From: Marinobacter persicus | GTDB taxonomy: Bacteria; Pseudomonadota; Gammaproteobacteria; Pseudomonadales; Oleiphilaceae | Length of the DNA: 64,000 nucleotides | Direction: 5' to 3' | Assembly: GCF_900114155.1 (NCBI RefSeq) | Contig: NZ_FOSC01000011.1 | Span: 62,001-126,000, forward strand | In this document: piece by piece, positions 45,197-53,671 of the stretch | How the letters are laid out: every line of letters starts with the position of its first letter | How positions within the stretch are numbered: position 1 is the first letter of the stretch | Made by a program: the position numbers and the translations under genes | Notes under the pieces: generated by a model | Told to the model about the DNA's origin: nothing | Database searches by the model: none | The model's input: the letters and a program-made list of their open reading frames with translations, nothing else

Positions 45197-45805
45197 CTAT
45201 TCGTGATCCCCTTGCCTTATAAAGGCGTGGCGCTCCCTAAAATGTGGAAGAACCATATCATCTATAAATCTCTTCCACTTTCTCTCAATTTTCTTTCGGC
45301 CAATGTAACGAAAATAATTAGAAAGGCCCAAGAACTCTGTCGCACCAAAACCATCCACCATCACACTGCGAATTCCATCTTTCTCTTTAACAATTAAAAT
45401 GTTACTCATCACGAGATCACAAGGAATAACGTTATATTTTAGCAAATAGCCTTTCAGTTCCGCCAATGCTTGCCAAAATTCCTCCTGTTCAGCTTTCGAC
45501 AACTGCAGCTTTAAATAATGGCGAATATCAGGAGGCTGGCCTCCAGAGGGGGACTTTATCAACTGCTGGTCGATACCTATCAGCGTATCGGTTTCCACTA
45601 CTCCGTAAAATTCCGGAATGTGGATAAATGGAACATTCCGCTTAACTAGATACTGAAAATATCGAATTTCACGCTTTGATTGCTTGCATTTCTCTTTCCG
45701 ACTCACCTTTACACAGCGCATTGGATCATTTGGGTTCTCATAACATACACGCTCGTCGCCTCGGCCCACTTCCCGCCACTGCGTAAAATCTTCCATATCA
45801 ATCAC
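45197..45805 (-). CDS. YrbL family protein (kinase-like fold)
   Basis: Protein of the PhoP-regulated YrbL family, 202 residues. Diagnostic blocks are GRGDERVCYENPNDPMRCVKV at the N-terminus, a KREIRYFQYL segment, CDLVMSNILIV (degenerate catalytic loop) and VMVDGFGATEF, ending with RKWKRF. The fold resembles protein and sugar kinases, but the catalytic Asp motif is altered, so activity is uncertain. In E. coli yrbL is not in a core LPS operon; here it is the last gene of the ilvE-kdkA-RfaY-waaG group, and its start lies just past the overlapping end of the waaG-like gene. GTG start with GAGG 5 bases before it; an ATG at 45796 is an alternative. Confidence 0.82.
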   Translation of the reverse strand: MIDMEDFTQWREVGRGDERVCYENPNDPMRCVKVSRKEKCKQSKREIRYFQYLVKRNVPFIHIPEFYGVVETDTLIGIDQQLIKSPSGGQPPDIRHYLKLQLSKAEQEEFWQALAELKGYLLKYNVIPCDLVMSNILIVKEKDGIRSVMVDGFGATEFLGLSNYFRYIGRKKIERKWKRFIDDMVLPHFRERHAFIRQGDHE

Positions 45806-46910
45806 ATTTTCCTCGGTGGACTTCCAGAATTTTTTGATAGTTCTGCTCCATCACCTCTGATATATCTAGCTTCAAAATTGAGCTCCGACAGGACTCTCGC
45901 AACTCCTGCTCATTGCGTCTACCTACCCAGAAACTCATGGCTTCGGCCATTTCACTCGGATCGACATTCGCTCCCACTACTGTCGAAACGCTAGAGCTCA
46001 AAACCTCTTTCGCACCACAGTTTTCCGTTGTTATGACAGGGGTACCACAAGACAAAGCTTCGATAACTGTGAAACCAAAAGGTTCATACTTTGTTGGGAG
46101 AACATAGCAATCCGCAATAGAAAACCAAAGCTCAGGCTCTCTTTGCTCACCCATAAACCGGCAACTTTCAGTTATCCCAAGAGAGTTCGCATAGTCTTCA
46201 TATACATCTTGGTGATTTTCTCTCCCTGCAATCAAAAGCCAAGCCGGAAAGCCCAACATCGAAAAAGCCTTCATGGCTTCTTTCAAACCCTTCCTGTCAT
46301 ACCCGGAACCAAAAAATAAGAAAACAGGGGCGCCGCCGGACAAACCAAGAGCACGGCTGAGCTTTTCCGCCTTATCTTTCACCCGTTCACGATTGAATCT
46401 CTGCGTGTCAACGAAATTATGTATTACAGAAATGTGCTTCTTTTCCACTCCGTAGGAGCTCTGAATCTCGCGGGCACTTTTATGCGAGTTCGCCACTATA
46501 TGACGGTAAGCACCCTTAGCCATTGCTTTCTTTTCGATAGCAATGGCAACTTTATCCTTCAGCCTTTTACGCCCATCCTGCATGGAACGTACAAGATCAA
46601 GATGGGTTCCCCCACCTATTCGCAACATATCGTGCGTCCAGGTCTTTCCCAACCCATAGACAAAATCATAATGGTTTTCTGAAACGTGTTTCTCTACAGC
46701 TTTGGCAAATTTCCACATGCGATGCCCCTTACCAACGGCAAAGCCTCCAAGCTTTATAAACTTTACGCGTGGGTCCGGCGGAGCAACATGGGAACGACAA
46801 ATAATGGTTACTTCCTCTCCCTTTTCCACTAAATACATAGCAAGCTGATTAAGAAACAGTTCGGTACCGCCACTGTATGCATGCCGCATATGAACCAGCG
46901 CAATTTTCAT
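45798..46910 (-). CDS. waaG: LPS core glucosyltransferase, WaaG-like (GT4)
   Basis: Retaining GT-B enzyme of 370 residues, probably adding the first outer-core hexose to heptose II. The N-terminus MKIALVHMRHAYSGGTELFLNQLA, the GGTHLDLVRSM block and the C-terminal YVLPTKYEPFGFTVIEALSCGTPVITT (EX7E motif) fit the WaaG type. In P. aeruginosa waaG also lies downstream of glnE-ilvE. AT-rich. Its end overlaps the start of the yrbL-like gene by 8 bases. Confidence 0.82.
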   Translation of the reverse strand: MKIALVHMRHAYSGGTELFLNQLAMYLVEKGEEVTIICRSHVAPPDPRVKFIKLGGFAVGKGHRMWKFAKAVEKHVSENHYDFVYGLGKTWTHDMLRIGGGTHLDLVRSMQDGRKRLKDKVAIAIEKKAMAKGAYRHIVANSHKSAREIQSSYGVEKKHISVIHNFVDTQRFNRERVKDKAEKLSRALGLSGGAPVFLFFGSGYDRKGLKEAMKAFSMLGFPAWLLIAGRENHQDVYEDYANSLGITESCRFMGEQREPELWFSIADCYVLPTKYEPFGFTVIEALSCGTPVITTENCGAKEVLSSSVSTVVGANVDPSEMAEAMSFWVGRRNEQELRESCRSSILKLDISEVMEQNYQKILEVHRGKCD

Positions 46911-46997
46911 GCTTCATCTTCCAAATATTGGGTTCGGAGTATTCCAGTACTGAGCTAACGGTATAGCGGCATACATCACGGCAATAGCGACCTCAAT

Positions 46998-47741
46998 TCA
47001 TGGAAGTAACTTCCGCTTCATTGTTTGTTTCCTCTTCCGCAACCACTGCGATGCTCGCCAAAAACGCCAAGCGACGATAAGGGTAGACCTGCTATAGCCG
47101 TAATAGTGCCCAACTTCCAGTGCACGAGAAAGGTTACCAGCTAACTGACAAACTTCTACAGCGCACCTGAGATGCCCGAAAAATCTCGGCTTGGTAATCC
47201 GAAAATCAATCAGATAAACCTTTTCACCATCGACAATATGATTTGCAACACGAGGATCCGAACGACGAAAACCTTGCCTATAAAGAGGAGCGAGCACTTC
47301 TATGATTTTTGGCAAATCTCTATGTGATGCCTGCCTTCCTTCTATCAAGCCGTACACATAGAAGCTATCAAGTACTACTCCATAACGGCGCCTCTCAGCC
47401 GCCAAAATCGGTCGGGGACCAAGTATTCCCAGCTCGACTAGTGCTTGCATATTACGGAACTGCCTAATGCCCTCTCCATCTCGGAAAAGTGTTAAAAAGC
47501 GCTCCCAAGGCCTACTGCTTCTGGCTTTTGGAACCTTAAGCACTAGTTCTTCCGCTTCTCCAGCTTCAAACGAGGCGACTAGACATTTCGGTCTATCTTT
47601 GAAAATAGTCTTAAATTGAAGACTATTTGAGACGATTTTTCTGACCAGCTTCCGAGCATCAGCTTCTGGCTTTGTTGTGAGTACTCTATAGCCAGCAACT
47701 GGGTCGTAAAACGAGCAGACGGATTCCTTTGAATTGTTCAT
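46998..47741 (-). CDS. LPS core heptose kinase-like protein (RfaY/WaaY type)
   Basis: Kinase-fold protein of about 247 residues. It has a Lys-containing strand (EELVLKVPKARSSRPWERF), FYVYGLIEGRQASH in the hinge position, GFRRSDPRVANHIV at the catalytic loop and VYLIDFRITKPRFFG as the metal-binding DF motif. The catalytic loop is SDPRVAN instead of HGDxxxxN: Asp and Asn are kept but the His is replaced. The C-terminus is very basic and suits membrane or LPS contact. An open frame extends to 47822 inside kdkA; no start has a good ribosome binding site, and I use the ATG at 47741 with reserve. RfaY-like kinases phosphorylate heptose II. Confidence 0.72.
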   Translation of the reverse strand: MNNSKESVCSFYDPVAGYRVLTTKPEADARKLVRKIVSNSLQFKTIFKDRPKCLVASFEAGEAEELVLKVPKARSSRPWERFLTLFRDGEGIRQFRNMQALVELGILGPRPILAAERRRYGVVLDSFYVYGLIEGRQASHRDLPKIIEVLAPLYRQGFRRSDPRVANHIVDGEKVYLIDFRITKPRFFGHLRCAVEVCQLAGNLSRALEVGHYYGYSRSTLIVAWRFWRASQWLRKRKQTMKRKLLP

Positions 47742-47782
47742 CGTGATAGAAAGTAATCGCAACAAATAGGCAGAGCTCGCCC

Positions 47783-48463
47783 CTAAGGAACGGTTTGGTA
47801 TGCGGATACGAGAGCCGCCCATTGCTTTTCTAAAAGCGCAAACTCTTCGGAATTACACAGGTTCTTTTTAAGGGAACGATATAAGCGTTGAAGGCTGACC
47901 TCTTTTAGATTGTCTTTCATATCATTCCAACGCAGAAGGTATCCCCGGTCAAAGTCGATAAGATAAGCCGTTTCACCTACCAGAAGGATGTTGAAACAGT
48001 TCAGATCCGCGTGAAACACCCCAGCATCATGAAACTGCCGAATAACCCGCCCTATCTCGGCCCAAGTTTCCTCAGGCAGATCTCGCCAAACGGAACCAAA
48101 CGTAACGGCCCCCGGTATCCGCTCAACAATAATCGACGCCTGATAAACCGGCCCCTTTCGCTCATACCAGGCTGCCACCGGTTGCGGCACGGGTAAATCG
48201 AGATCGTACAACTCTTTTAACAGCTCAAACTCGGCAATTGAGCGTACCCGCTTGTAGCCCGTGAAAAGATATTGTTTCTCCGAAATTTTGGCAACAAAAC
48301 CTCCTCGACGGTACTGCCTTAGCACCAGGCCATGTTCACCGGCATCCACAAACCAGGCACTGCCCCGCCCACCCGCATCCACCGGCCTGGCTTGTGCTCC
48401 CCAATAGTCAGGATCAAACCAGGCTTCAGTGACATTCGGAAAGGCGGGGTTCGTCAGAATCAC
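47783..48463 (-). CDS. kdkA: 3-deoxy-D-manno-octulosonic acid kinase KdkA
   Basis: Phosphorylates Kdo in the inner core. The 226-residue protein shows RGSAWFVDAGEHGLVLRQYRRGG, a catalytic loop HADLNCFNIL (residues 151-160) and LIDFDRG (Asp170), matching the KdkA pattern known from Haemophilus. It starts with GTG only 2 bases after the ilvE stop, without a strong ribosome binding site, so coupling to ilvE translation is likely. Its first half has host-like composition and the second half becomes AT-rich. KdkA normally occurs with a WaaA that adds a single Kdo. Confidence 0.88.
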   Translation of the reverse strand: MILTNPAFPNVTEAWFDPDYWGAQARPVDAGGRGSAWFVDAGEHGLVLRQYRRGGFVAKISEKQYLFTGYKRVRSIAEFELLKELYDLDLPVPQPVAAWYERKGPVYQASIIVERIPGAVTFGSVWRDLPEETWAEIGRVIRQFHDAGVFHADLNCFNILLVGETAYLIDFDRGYLLRWNDMKDNLKEVSLQRLYRSLKKNLCNSEEFALLEKQWAALVSAYQTVP

Positions 48464-48465
48464 GA

Positions 48466-49392
48466 TCAGCTATTAACGTAAGTCAACCAATCCGAATGCT
48501 CCGGCAACTCACCCTTAACCGCCGCAAAGTACTTAGCCTGCAGCTTCTCAGTAACCGGCCCACGTTTACCTCCACCAATCTGGCGGCCATCCAGTTCACG
48601 GATGGGCAGCACTTCGGCGGCGGTGCCGGTGAAGAAGGCTTCTTCGGCGATGTAGACTTCATCGCGGGTGATGCGACGCTCTTTTACTTCCAGCCCCATG
48701 TCGCGGGCGAAGTCGAGGATGGTGGCGCGGGTGATGCCTTCCAGGCAGGAAGTCAGTTCCGGGGTGTGCAGCACGCCGTCGCGTACGATGAAGATGTTCT
48801 CGCCAGAACCTTCAGCCACGTAGCCTTCGTTATCCAGCAGCAGGGCCTCTTCGGCGCCGCTGGTAATGGCTTCGTTCAACGCCAGCATGGAGTTGATATA
48901 GTTGCCGTTGGCCTTGGCCTTGCACATGGTAATGTTGACATGGTGGCGGGTATAAGAGGAGGTACGCACCTTGATACCCAGCTCCCTGGCTTCTGGCGAC
49001 ATATAAGACGGCCAATGCCACGCTGCCACCATTACGTGAACCTTCAGGTTATCGGCGCGCAGGCCCATGCCTTCGGAACCCAGGAACACCATGGGGCGCA
49101 GATAGGCTTCGTCCAGGTTGTTCTCCCGCACCGCCGCACACTGCGCTTCATTCAGCTGCTCTTTGCTGAACGGCATTTTCATATTGAGGATATGGGCAGA
49201 ACGGAACAACCGGTCAGTGTGCTCTTGCAAGCGGAAAATGGCCGGGCCGTTTGCAGTGTTGTAGGCACGCACACCCTCAAAGCATCCAAGACCATAATGC
49301 AGGGTATGGGTAAGGACGTGAGTTTTGGCTTCCCTCCAGGGAACCATTTCACCATCCACCCAGATAAGGCCATCGCGATCAGCCATCGACAT
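48466..49392 (-). CDS. ilvE: Branched-chain amino acid aminotransferase IlvE
   Basis: PLP class IV transaminase for the last step of Val, Leu and Ile synthesis. The 308-residue protein contains LHYGLGCFEGVRAY, the Schiff-base lysine at Lys160 (CKAKANGNYINSML) and FFTGTAAEVLPI. The frame is open to 49479. The ATG at 49392, with AGGAG 9 bases upstream, restores the normal length. It lies between glnE and the LPS kinases on the minus strand, the same neighbourhood as in P. aeruginosa. Confidence 0.97.
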   Translation of the reverse strand: MSMADRDGLIWVDGEMVPWREAKTHVLTHTLHYGLGCFEGVRAYNTANGPAIFRLQEHTDRLFRSAHILNMKMPFSKEQLNEAQCAAVRENNLDEAYLRPMVFLGSEGMGLRADNLKVHVMVAAWHWPSYMSPEARELGIKVRTSSYTRHHVNITMCKAKANGNYINSMLALNEAITSGAEEALLLDNEGYVAEGSGENIFIVRDGVLHTPELTSCLEGITRATILDFARDMGLEVKERRITRDEVYIAEEAFFTGTAAEVLPIRELDGRQIGGGKRGPVTEKLQAKYFAAVKGELPEHSDWLTYVNS

Positions 49393-49492
49393 TGTTTTCT
49401 GCTCCTGATTAAGCGGTTTTCGGGGACCGGGCATTTTAGCAGGAAAGTCCGCCGGAAATAAATTTAGCCTGCTAACCATGTGGCGATTTTCA

Positions 49493-52393
49493 TCAATCCA
49501 GCATCACTTTTTGCCACATACTTTGTATGTAGGCCCGCTCCTCGGGGAAGGCATCGCCTTCCACCTGGCTGTTCAGGTTTTGCAGAGCCCGGCGGTGAAT
49601 GGTGGAGCGCAGGGTGATGAAGGCTTCACGCAGCTTTTCCGTGTCTTCCACCGGCAAGATACCCACGCGGCCGAGTTCTTCCATCTGGCGGATATTGTCG
49701 GAATATCCGGTCAATTCCGGATACTCCGCGCTCCAGGCCAGCATCAGGTACTGCACCAGAAACTCGATATCGATAATGCCGCCGTTGTCATGCTTGATGT
49801 GGAACACCTCCGCTCTCTTGGATTCGGGCGTGCCGAGGGTGTCGCGCATTTTTTCGCGCATTTTCACCACTTCTTCCCGCAAAGCGGTTTTATCCCGCTG
49901 CTGGCACAGAATGTCGTGGCGAATTTTCTCGAAGCCGGCCAGGGTGTCCTTGCAGCCAGCCACACCACGGGCACGGGCCAGCGCCTGGTGCTCCCAGGTC
50001 CAGGCATCGTTCTGCTGGTACTTCTCGAACGCCTTCAGGGTGCTGACCAGAAGCCCGGAGTTACCAGAGGGGCGCAGGCGCATATCCACCTCATACAGCT
50101 GCCCGGACGGCGTCTGGGTATTGAGGATGTGTACAATCCGTTGGCCCAGCCGGGTGTAGAACACCGCGTTGTCGATGGGTTTACCGCCATCAGTCGCCAG
50201 TTGCGGGTCGGCCTGATGCACAAACACCAGATCCAGATCCGAGGTGTAACCCAGCTCAATGCCCCCCAGCTTGCCGTATCCGATAATGGCAAAGTCGGTG
50301 TCGCAGGCGGAGCCATCCGCACGGCGCGGATAGCCGTGGCGGCTTACCAGGTTAGAGAAGGCCACCTCCACCACGTGGTCCAGCACCACTTCGGCAATCC
50401 AGGTGAGGTAATCACTCACTTTCATCAGCGGCAGGGTGCCCTTCAATTCGGATGCCGCTACCCGCAGGATGTGCGCTTTTTTGAAATGGCGCAGCGATTC
50501 CATCTGCTCTTCGAGGTCTTCAAACGGAATGCGCAGCATTTGCTGGCGCAGTTCGTCCTGCAACTCATCCTTGGTGGGCGGGTTGTACAGATTTTCCGCG
50601 TTCAGCAGCTCGTCCAGCAACAGCGGGGTTTCCGCCAGCAGGCTGGCAATCCAGGGGCTTTCGCTGCACAAACGCACCAGCTGCGTGAGGGCACCCGGGT
50701 TTTCCAGCAGCAGAACCATATAAGCGGTACGCCGCAGAATGGCTTCCACCAGCTGCAACACCCGCTCCAAAGTTTTTGAGCTGCCTTCCACTTCGGCCAG
50801 GGCGCTCAGCAGCATGGGCATGAACTGGTTCAGGCGTTTTCGGCCCTGGGTTTGCAGGCCCGTTACCGTACGGCTTTCACGCAATTCTTTCAGGCGCTTG
50901 TAACTGTCTTCGGGGTTTTCAAAGCCCTGTTCCGCCAGCCACTCCAGTGCATGGGGCTCGTCCATTTCATCCAGCCACAGCTCAAAGCAACCGTCGCCTA
51001 CCTGGGACTCCTCTTGTTCATCCTCGTCTTCGGTAGCGATAATGTTGGCGAAGTGTTTGGCCACTTTTTCCCGATGCTCCGCCAGCGCCTGCTGGCAAGC
51101 AGCCCAGTCGTCAAAGCCCATGATGCGGGCTACACGGGCCTGGGAGAGCGCGTCTTCCGGAAGGATCTGGGTCTGTTTGTCTTCCATGCCCTGCAGTGCG
51201 TGCTCCAGATTACGCAGGAAGATATAGGCCTCACGAAGCTCTTTCACCACGGGTGAAGGCAGCAACTCCAGTTCTTCAAGCTCTTTGAGAATGGTCAGCA
51301 ATTCGCGCTGCTGAAGCTCGCGGTCACGGCCGCCCCGAATCAGTTGGAACGCCTGAACCACAAATTCGATTTCACGAATGCCACCGCTACCGAGTTTGAT
51401 GTTGTTTTCCAGCCCCTTGCGGCGCACTTCGCGGCTGATCATCGCTTTCATCGCCCGCAGCGATTCAAACGCGCTGAAATCAATGTACTTGCGGTAAACA
51501 AACGGGCGCAGGGTTTCCATTAAGACCTCGCCGGCGCGCTGATCGCCGGCCACCACGCGGGCCTTGACCATGGCGTAACGCTCCCAGTCACGGCCCTGGT
51601 CCTGATAATAGGTTTCCAACGCAGCAAAGCTGAGCGCCAGGGCGCCACTCTGGCCGTAGGGGCGCAGGCGCATGTCGGTGCGGAACACAAAGCCGTCGGC
51701 GGTAATCTGGTCCAGCGCCTGAATCAACCGCTGGCCAAGGCGCACGAAGAACTGCTGGTTATCCAGCGCCCGGCGCCCGCCACGGGTTTCGCCCTTGGAG
51801 GGAAAGCCGAAAATCAGGTCAATGTCCGAAGACACGTTCAACTCACGGCCACCGAGTTTGCCCATACCCAGCACCACCATCTTCTGTGGCACGTCTTCGC
51901 CGGTCACCGGGTCTGCGCCGTAGGGAGTGCCGAATTCCTCACAGGCTTTCTCGTAAAGCCAGCTCAAAGCGCCATCGATGCAGGTGTCCGCCAGCATACT
52001 GGCGGCTGCCATGGTCTCGTGCAGATCGGCCCAGCGCATCAGGTCACGCCAGATGATGCGGAACTGGACTTCGCGGCGGAATTGCCGGAGGGCGGCGTGC
52101 AGAGAGGGCTCACTGTCGACGCCTTCCAGGAATTGCGCCCAGCGCTCAGCCAGCCATTGCTCGGTGGTTGGCTCGGTCAGCGGGCGGGCTGCCACCGCCA
52201 CCTGGATCTGCTCGGGGTGGCGCTCCAGGGTTTCCCGCAGGAACAGGCTGCGGGCCAGAGCCTCGGCGATATCGGTTTCCGACAGGCCGCTGTCCAACAA
52301 CCAGGCCGGCACCTGCTCCGGAAACACCGCCGACCAGCAACCCGACACATCCTCTGCCAGTAACGCCGGCATATCACTCCAAGGCTCAGACAT
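49493..52393 (-). CDS. glnE: Glutamine synthetase adenylyltransferase / adenylyl-removing enzyme GlnE
   Basis: Controls glutamine synthetase by adding or removing AMP in response to PII and glutamine. The 966-residue protein has two nucleotidyltransferase domains, each with its GxGKLGGxExxxxSDxDLxF motif: the removase at about residues 176-195 and the transferase at about 702-722, joined by helical regulatory segments. The frame is open to 52519; the ATG at 52393 has GGGGAG 8 bases upstream. Its target, glnA, is also in this window, about 8 kb away, with the adenylylation Tyr conserved. Confidence 0.97.
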   Translation of the reverse strand: MSEPWSDMPALLAEDVSGCWSAVFPEQVPAWLLDSGLSETDIAEALARSLFLRETLERHPEQIQVAVAARPLTEPTTEQWLAERWAQFLEGVDSEPSLHAALRQFRREVQFRIIWRDLMRWADLHETMAAASMLADTCIDGALSWLYEKACEEFGTPYGADPVTGEDVPQKMVVLGMGKLGGRELNVSSDIDLIFGFPSKGETRGGRRALDNQQFFVRLGQRLIQALDQITADGFVFRTDMRLRPYGQSGALALSFAALETYYQDQGRDWERYAMVKARVVAGDQRAGEVLMETLRPFVYRKYIDFSAFESLRAMKAMISREVRRKGLENNIKLGSGGIREIEFVVQAFQLIRGGRDRELQQRELLTILKELEELELLPSPVVKELREAYIFLRNLEHALQGMEDKQTQILPEDALSQARVARIMGFDDWAACQQALAEHREKVAKHFANIIATEDEDEQEESQVGDGCFELWLDEMDEPHALEWLAEQGFENPEDSYKRLKELRESRTVTGLQTQGRKRLNQFMPMLLSALAEVEGSSKTLERVLQLVEAILRRTAYMVLLLENPGALTQLVRLCSESPWIASLLAETPLLLDELLNAENLYNPPTKDELQDELRQQMLRIPFEDLEEQMESLRHFKKAHILRVAASELKGTLPLMKVSDYLTWIAEVVLDHVVEVAFSNLVSRHGYPRRADGSACDTDFAIIGYGKLGGIELGYTSDLDLVFVHQADPQLATDGGKPIDNAVFYTRLGQRIVHILNTQTPSGQLYEVDMRLRPSGNSGLLVSTLKAFEKYQQNDAWTWEHQALARARGVAGCKDTLAGFEKIRHDILCQQRDKTALREEVVKMREKMRDTLGTPESKRAEVFHIKHDNGGIIDIEFLVQYLMLAWSAEYPELTGYSDNIRQMEELGRVGILPVEDTEKLREAFITLRSTIHRRALQNLNSQVEGDAFPEERAYIQSMWQKVMLD

Positions 52394-52471
52394 ACATGCA
52401 CTCCCCTGTCTCTCTGTTATATTTCGGGTACTGTATAACGAACTCACTCCCGACTGAAGGCGAACCGCCGA

Positions 52472-53647
52472 ATGCTGCCACTGCGCCGCTCCCTGAACCC
52501 GGAGCATAGTGAAACCCACCTGCCCATGGGCCAGATGATCCGCAGCCGCGTGAAGCGCCTGTTGGGCGTTTTAGCCGGCATGGTTGTGCTGCAAATTCTG
52601 GTGATCTGGACGGTTGAAGACCTCACGCTGTTCGAATCCATCTGGCTCACCATGACCACGGCCACAACAGTGGGTTATGGCGACCTCTCACCGGAGACTT
52701 ACCTTGGCCGAATCAGCACTATGCTGATTATGTTCATTGGGGTGATCACAATGATCACGGTGATCATCAGTGACGTGATTGAATACCGGTTCTACCGGCG
52801 CGAACAAATTCTTCAAGGACGCTGGATCTATAAAATGAAAGACCACATTGTCATCATCAACACCCCACGCAGCGGTGGTGAGCAGTATTTCATGCGCTTC
52901 GCCGCCCAGGTTCGCTCCGTGCCGGAGTACCACACCGTGCCCATCATGCTGCTGACCCGACAGTTTCCAAGCGGCTTGCCGGCGGAGCTGAGAGATTGCG
53001 GCCTGGTGCACTATCACGGGGCGGGCAACGACCCGGATGCCCTGAAGGCCGTGCATGCCGGCAGCGCAAAGCACATTATCGTTCTGGCAGCGGACGAGTC
53101 TGATGCTTCATCGGACAGCCTGACCTTCGATATCGCCCATCGGCTGAGCGAGTCCAACCTGGGGCACCGGACCACCGTGGAATGCGTGAGCGACCGTAAC
53201 CGTGACCGTTTTAAAGCGCTGGGCGTACGCACCATTATCCGGCCTGTGCGCACTTACCCGGAGATTATGGTTCGGGCCGTGGTGGCCCCGGGCTCCGAGA
53301 AAGTGCTGGAAGACATGTTTAATTACGAGCGGGATCACCCGCACCGGTACGACCTGGAGCTGGACGATCTGATCTGGGCGGATATTGTCAGCGCGCTGGT
53401 GCGCCACGGGATTGGCACTGCACTGGCCTACATTGATCACGACGACGAAGTGGTCTGCCATCCAGACACCAACAAGGAAGTGGAAGGCAAGGGGCTGATT
53501 GTGCTGGTACGTTCGGCCGACACACCGGATGTGTCGGTGGTGGAAGAGGCGCTGGAGCGCTACCGGGAATTTCTGGCCCAGTGGCGTGTTATGCATGAGC
53601 AGAATGAGGCATCGCGGCAGGCGCCGACGGATGGGGTTAAGCCTTAA
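52472..53647 (+). CDS. Two-helix potassium channel protein with TrkA-N domain
   Basis: Probable K+ channel subunit of 391 residues. Two membrane helices (about 28-47 and 82-105) flank a pore loop with the selectivity filter TTVGYGD. The cytoplasmic part has a Rossmann-like RCK/TrkA-N domain (DHIVIINTPRSGGEQY, then VLAADESDASSDS) and a second domain to residue 375. This is the MthK-like layout. The glycine-rich nucleotide loop is atypical (NTPRSGGE instead of GxGxxG), so the usual NAD(H) binding is doubtful. Start M1 lacks a good ribosome binding site; ATGs at 52526 and 52535 are alternatives. It diverges from glnE. Confidence 0.86.
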   Translation: MLPLRRSLNPEHSETHLPMGQMIRSRVKRLLGVLAGMVVLQILVIWTVEDLTLFESIWLTMTTATTVGYGDLSPETYLGRISTMLIMFIGVITMITVIISDVIEYRFYRREQILQGRWIYKMKDHIVIINTPRSGGEQYFMRFAAQVRSVPEYHTVPIMLLTRQFPSGLPAELRDCGLVHYHGAGNDPDALKAVHAGSAKHIIVLAADESDASSDSLTFDIAHRLSESNLGHRTTVECVSDRNRDRFKALGVRTIIRPVRTYPEIMVRAVVAPGSEKVLEDMFNYERDHPHRYDLELDDLIWADIVSALVRHGIGTALAYIDHDDEVVCHPDTNKEVEGKGLIVLVRSADTPDVSVVEEALERYREFLAQWRVMHEQNEASRQAPTDGVKP

Positions 53648-53671
53648 AAAGGCTGGGGAGAGCGCTTATTA

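Noticed and set aside
47742..47822. Start of the RfaY-like gene inside kdkA (47822)
   Set aside because: It would overlap kdkA by 40 bases, has no ribosome binding site, and the added residues have no kinase character.
49478..50779. Plus-strand open frame of 433 codons opposite glnE
   Set aside because: Antisense shadow of glnE.
53640..53654. Small hairpin AGCCTT-AAA-AAGGCT after the channel gene as a terminator
   Set aside because: The stem is only six pairs with a tiny loop and no T-tract follows on either strand.
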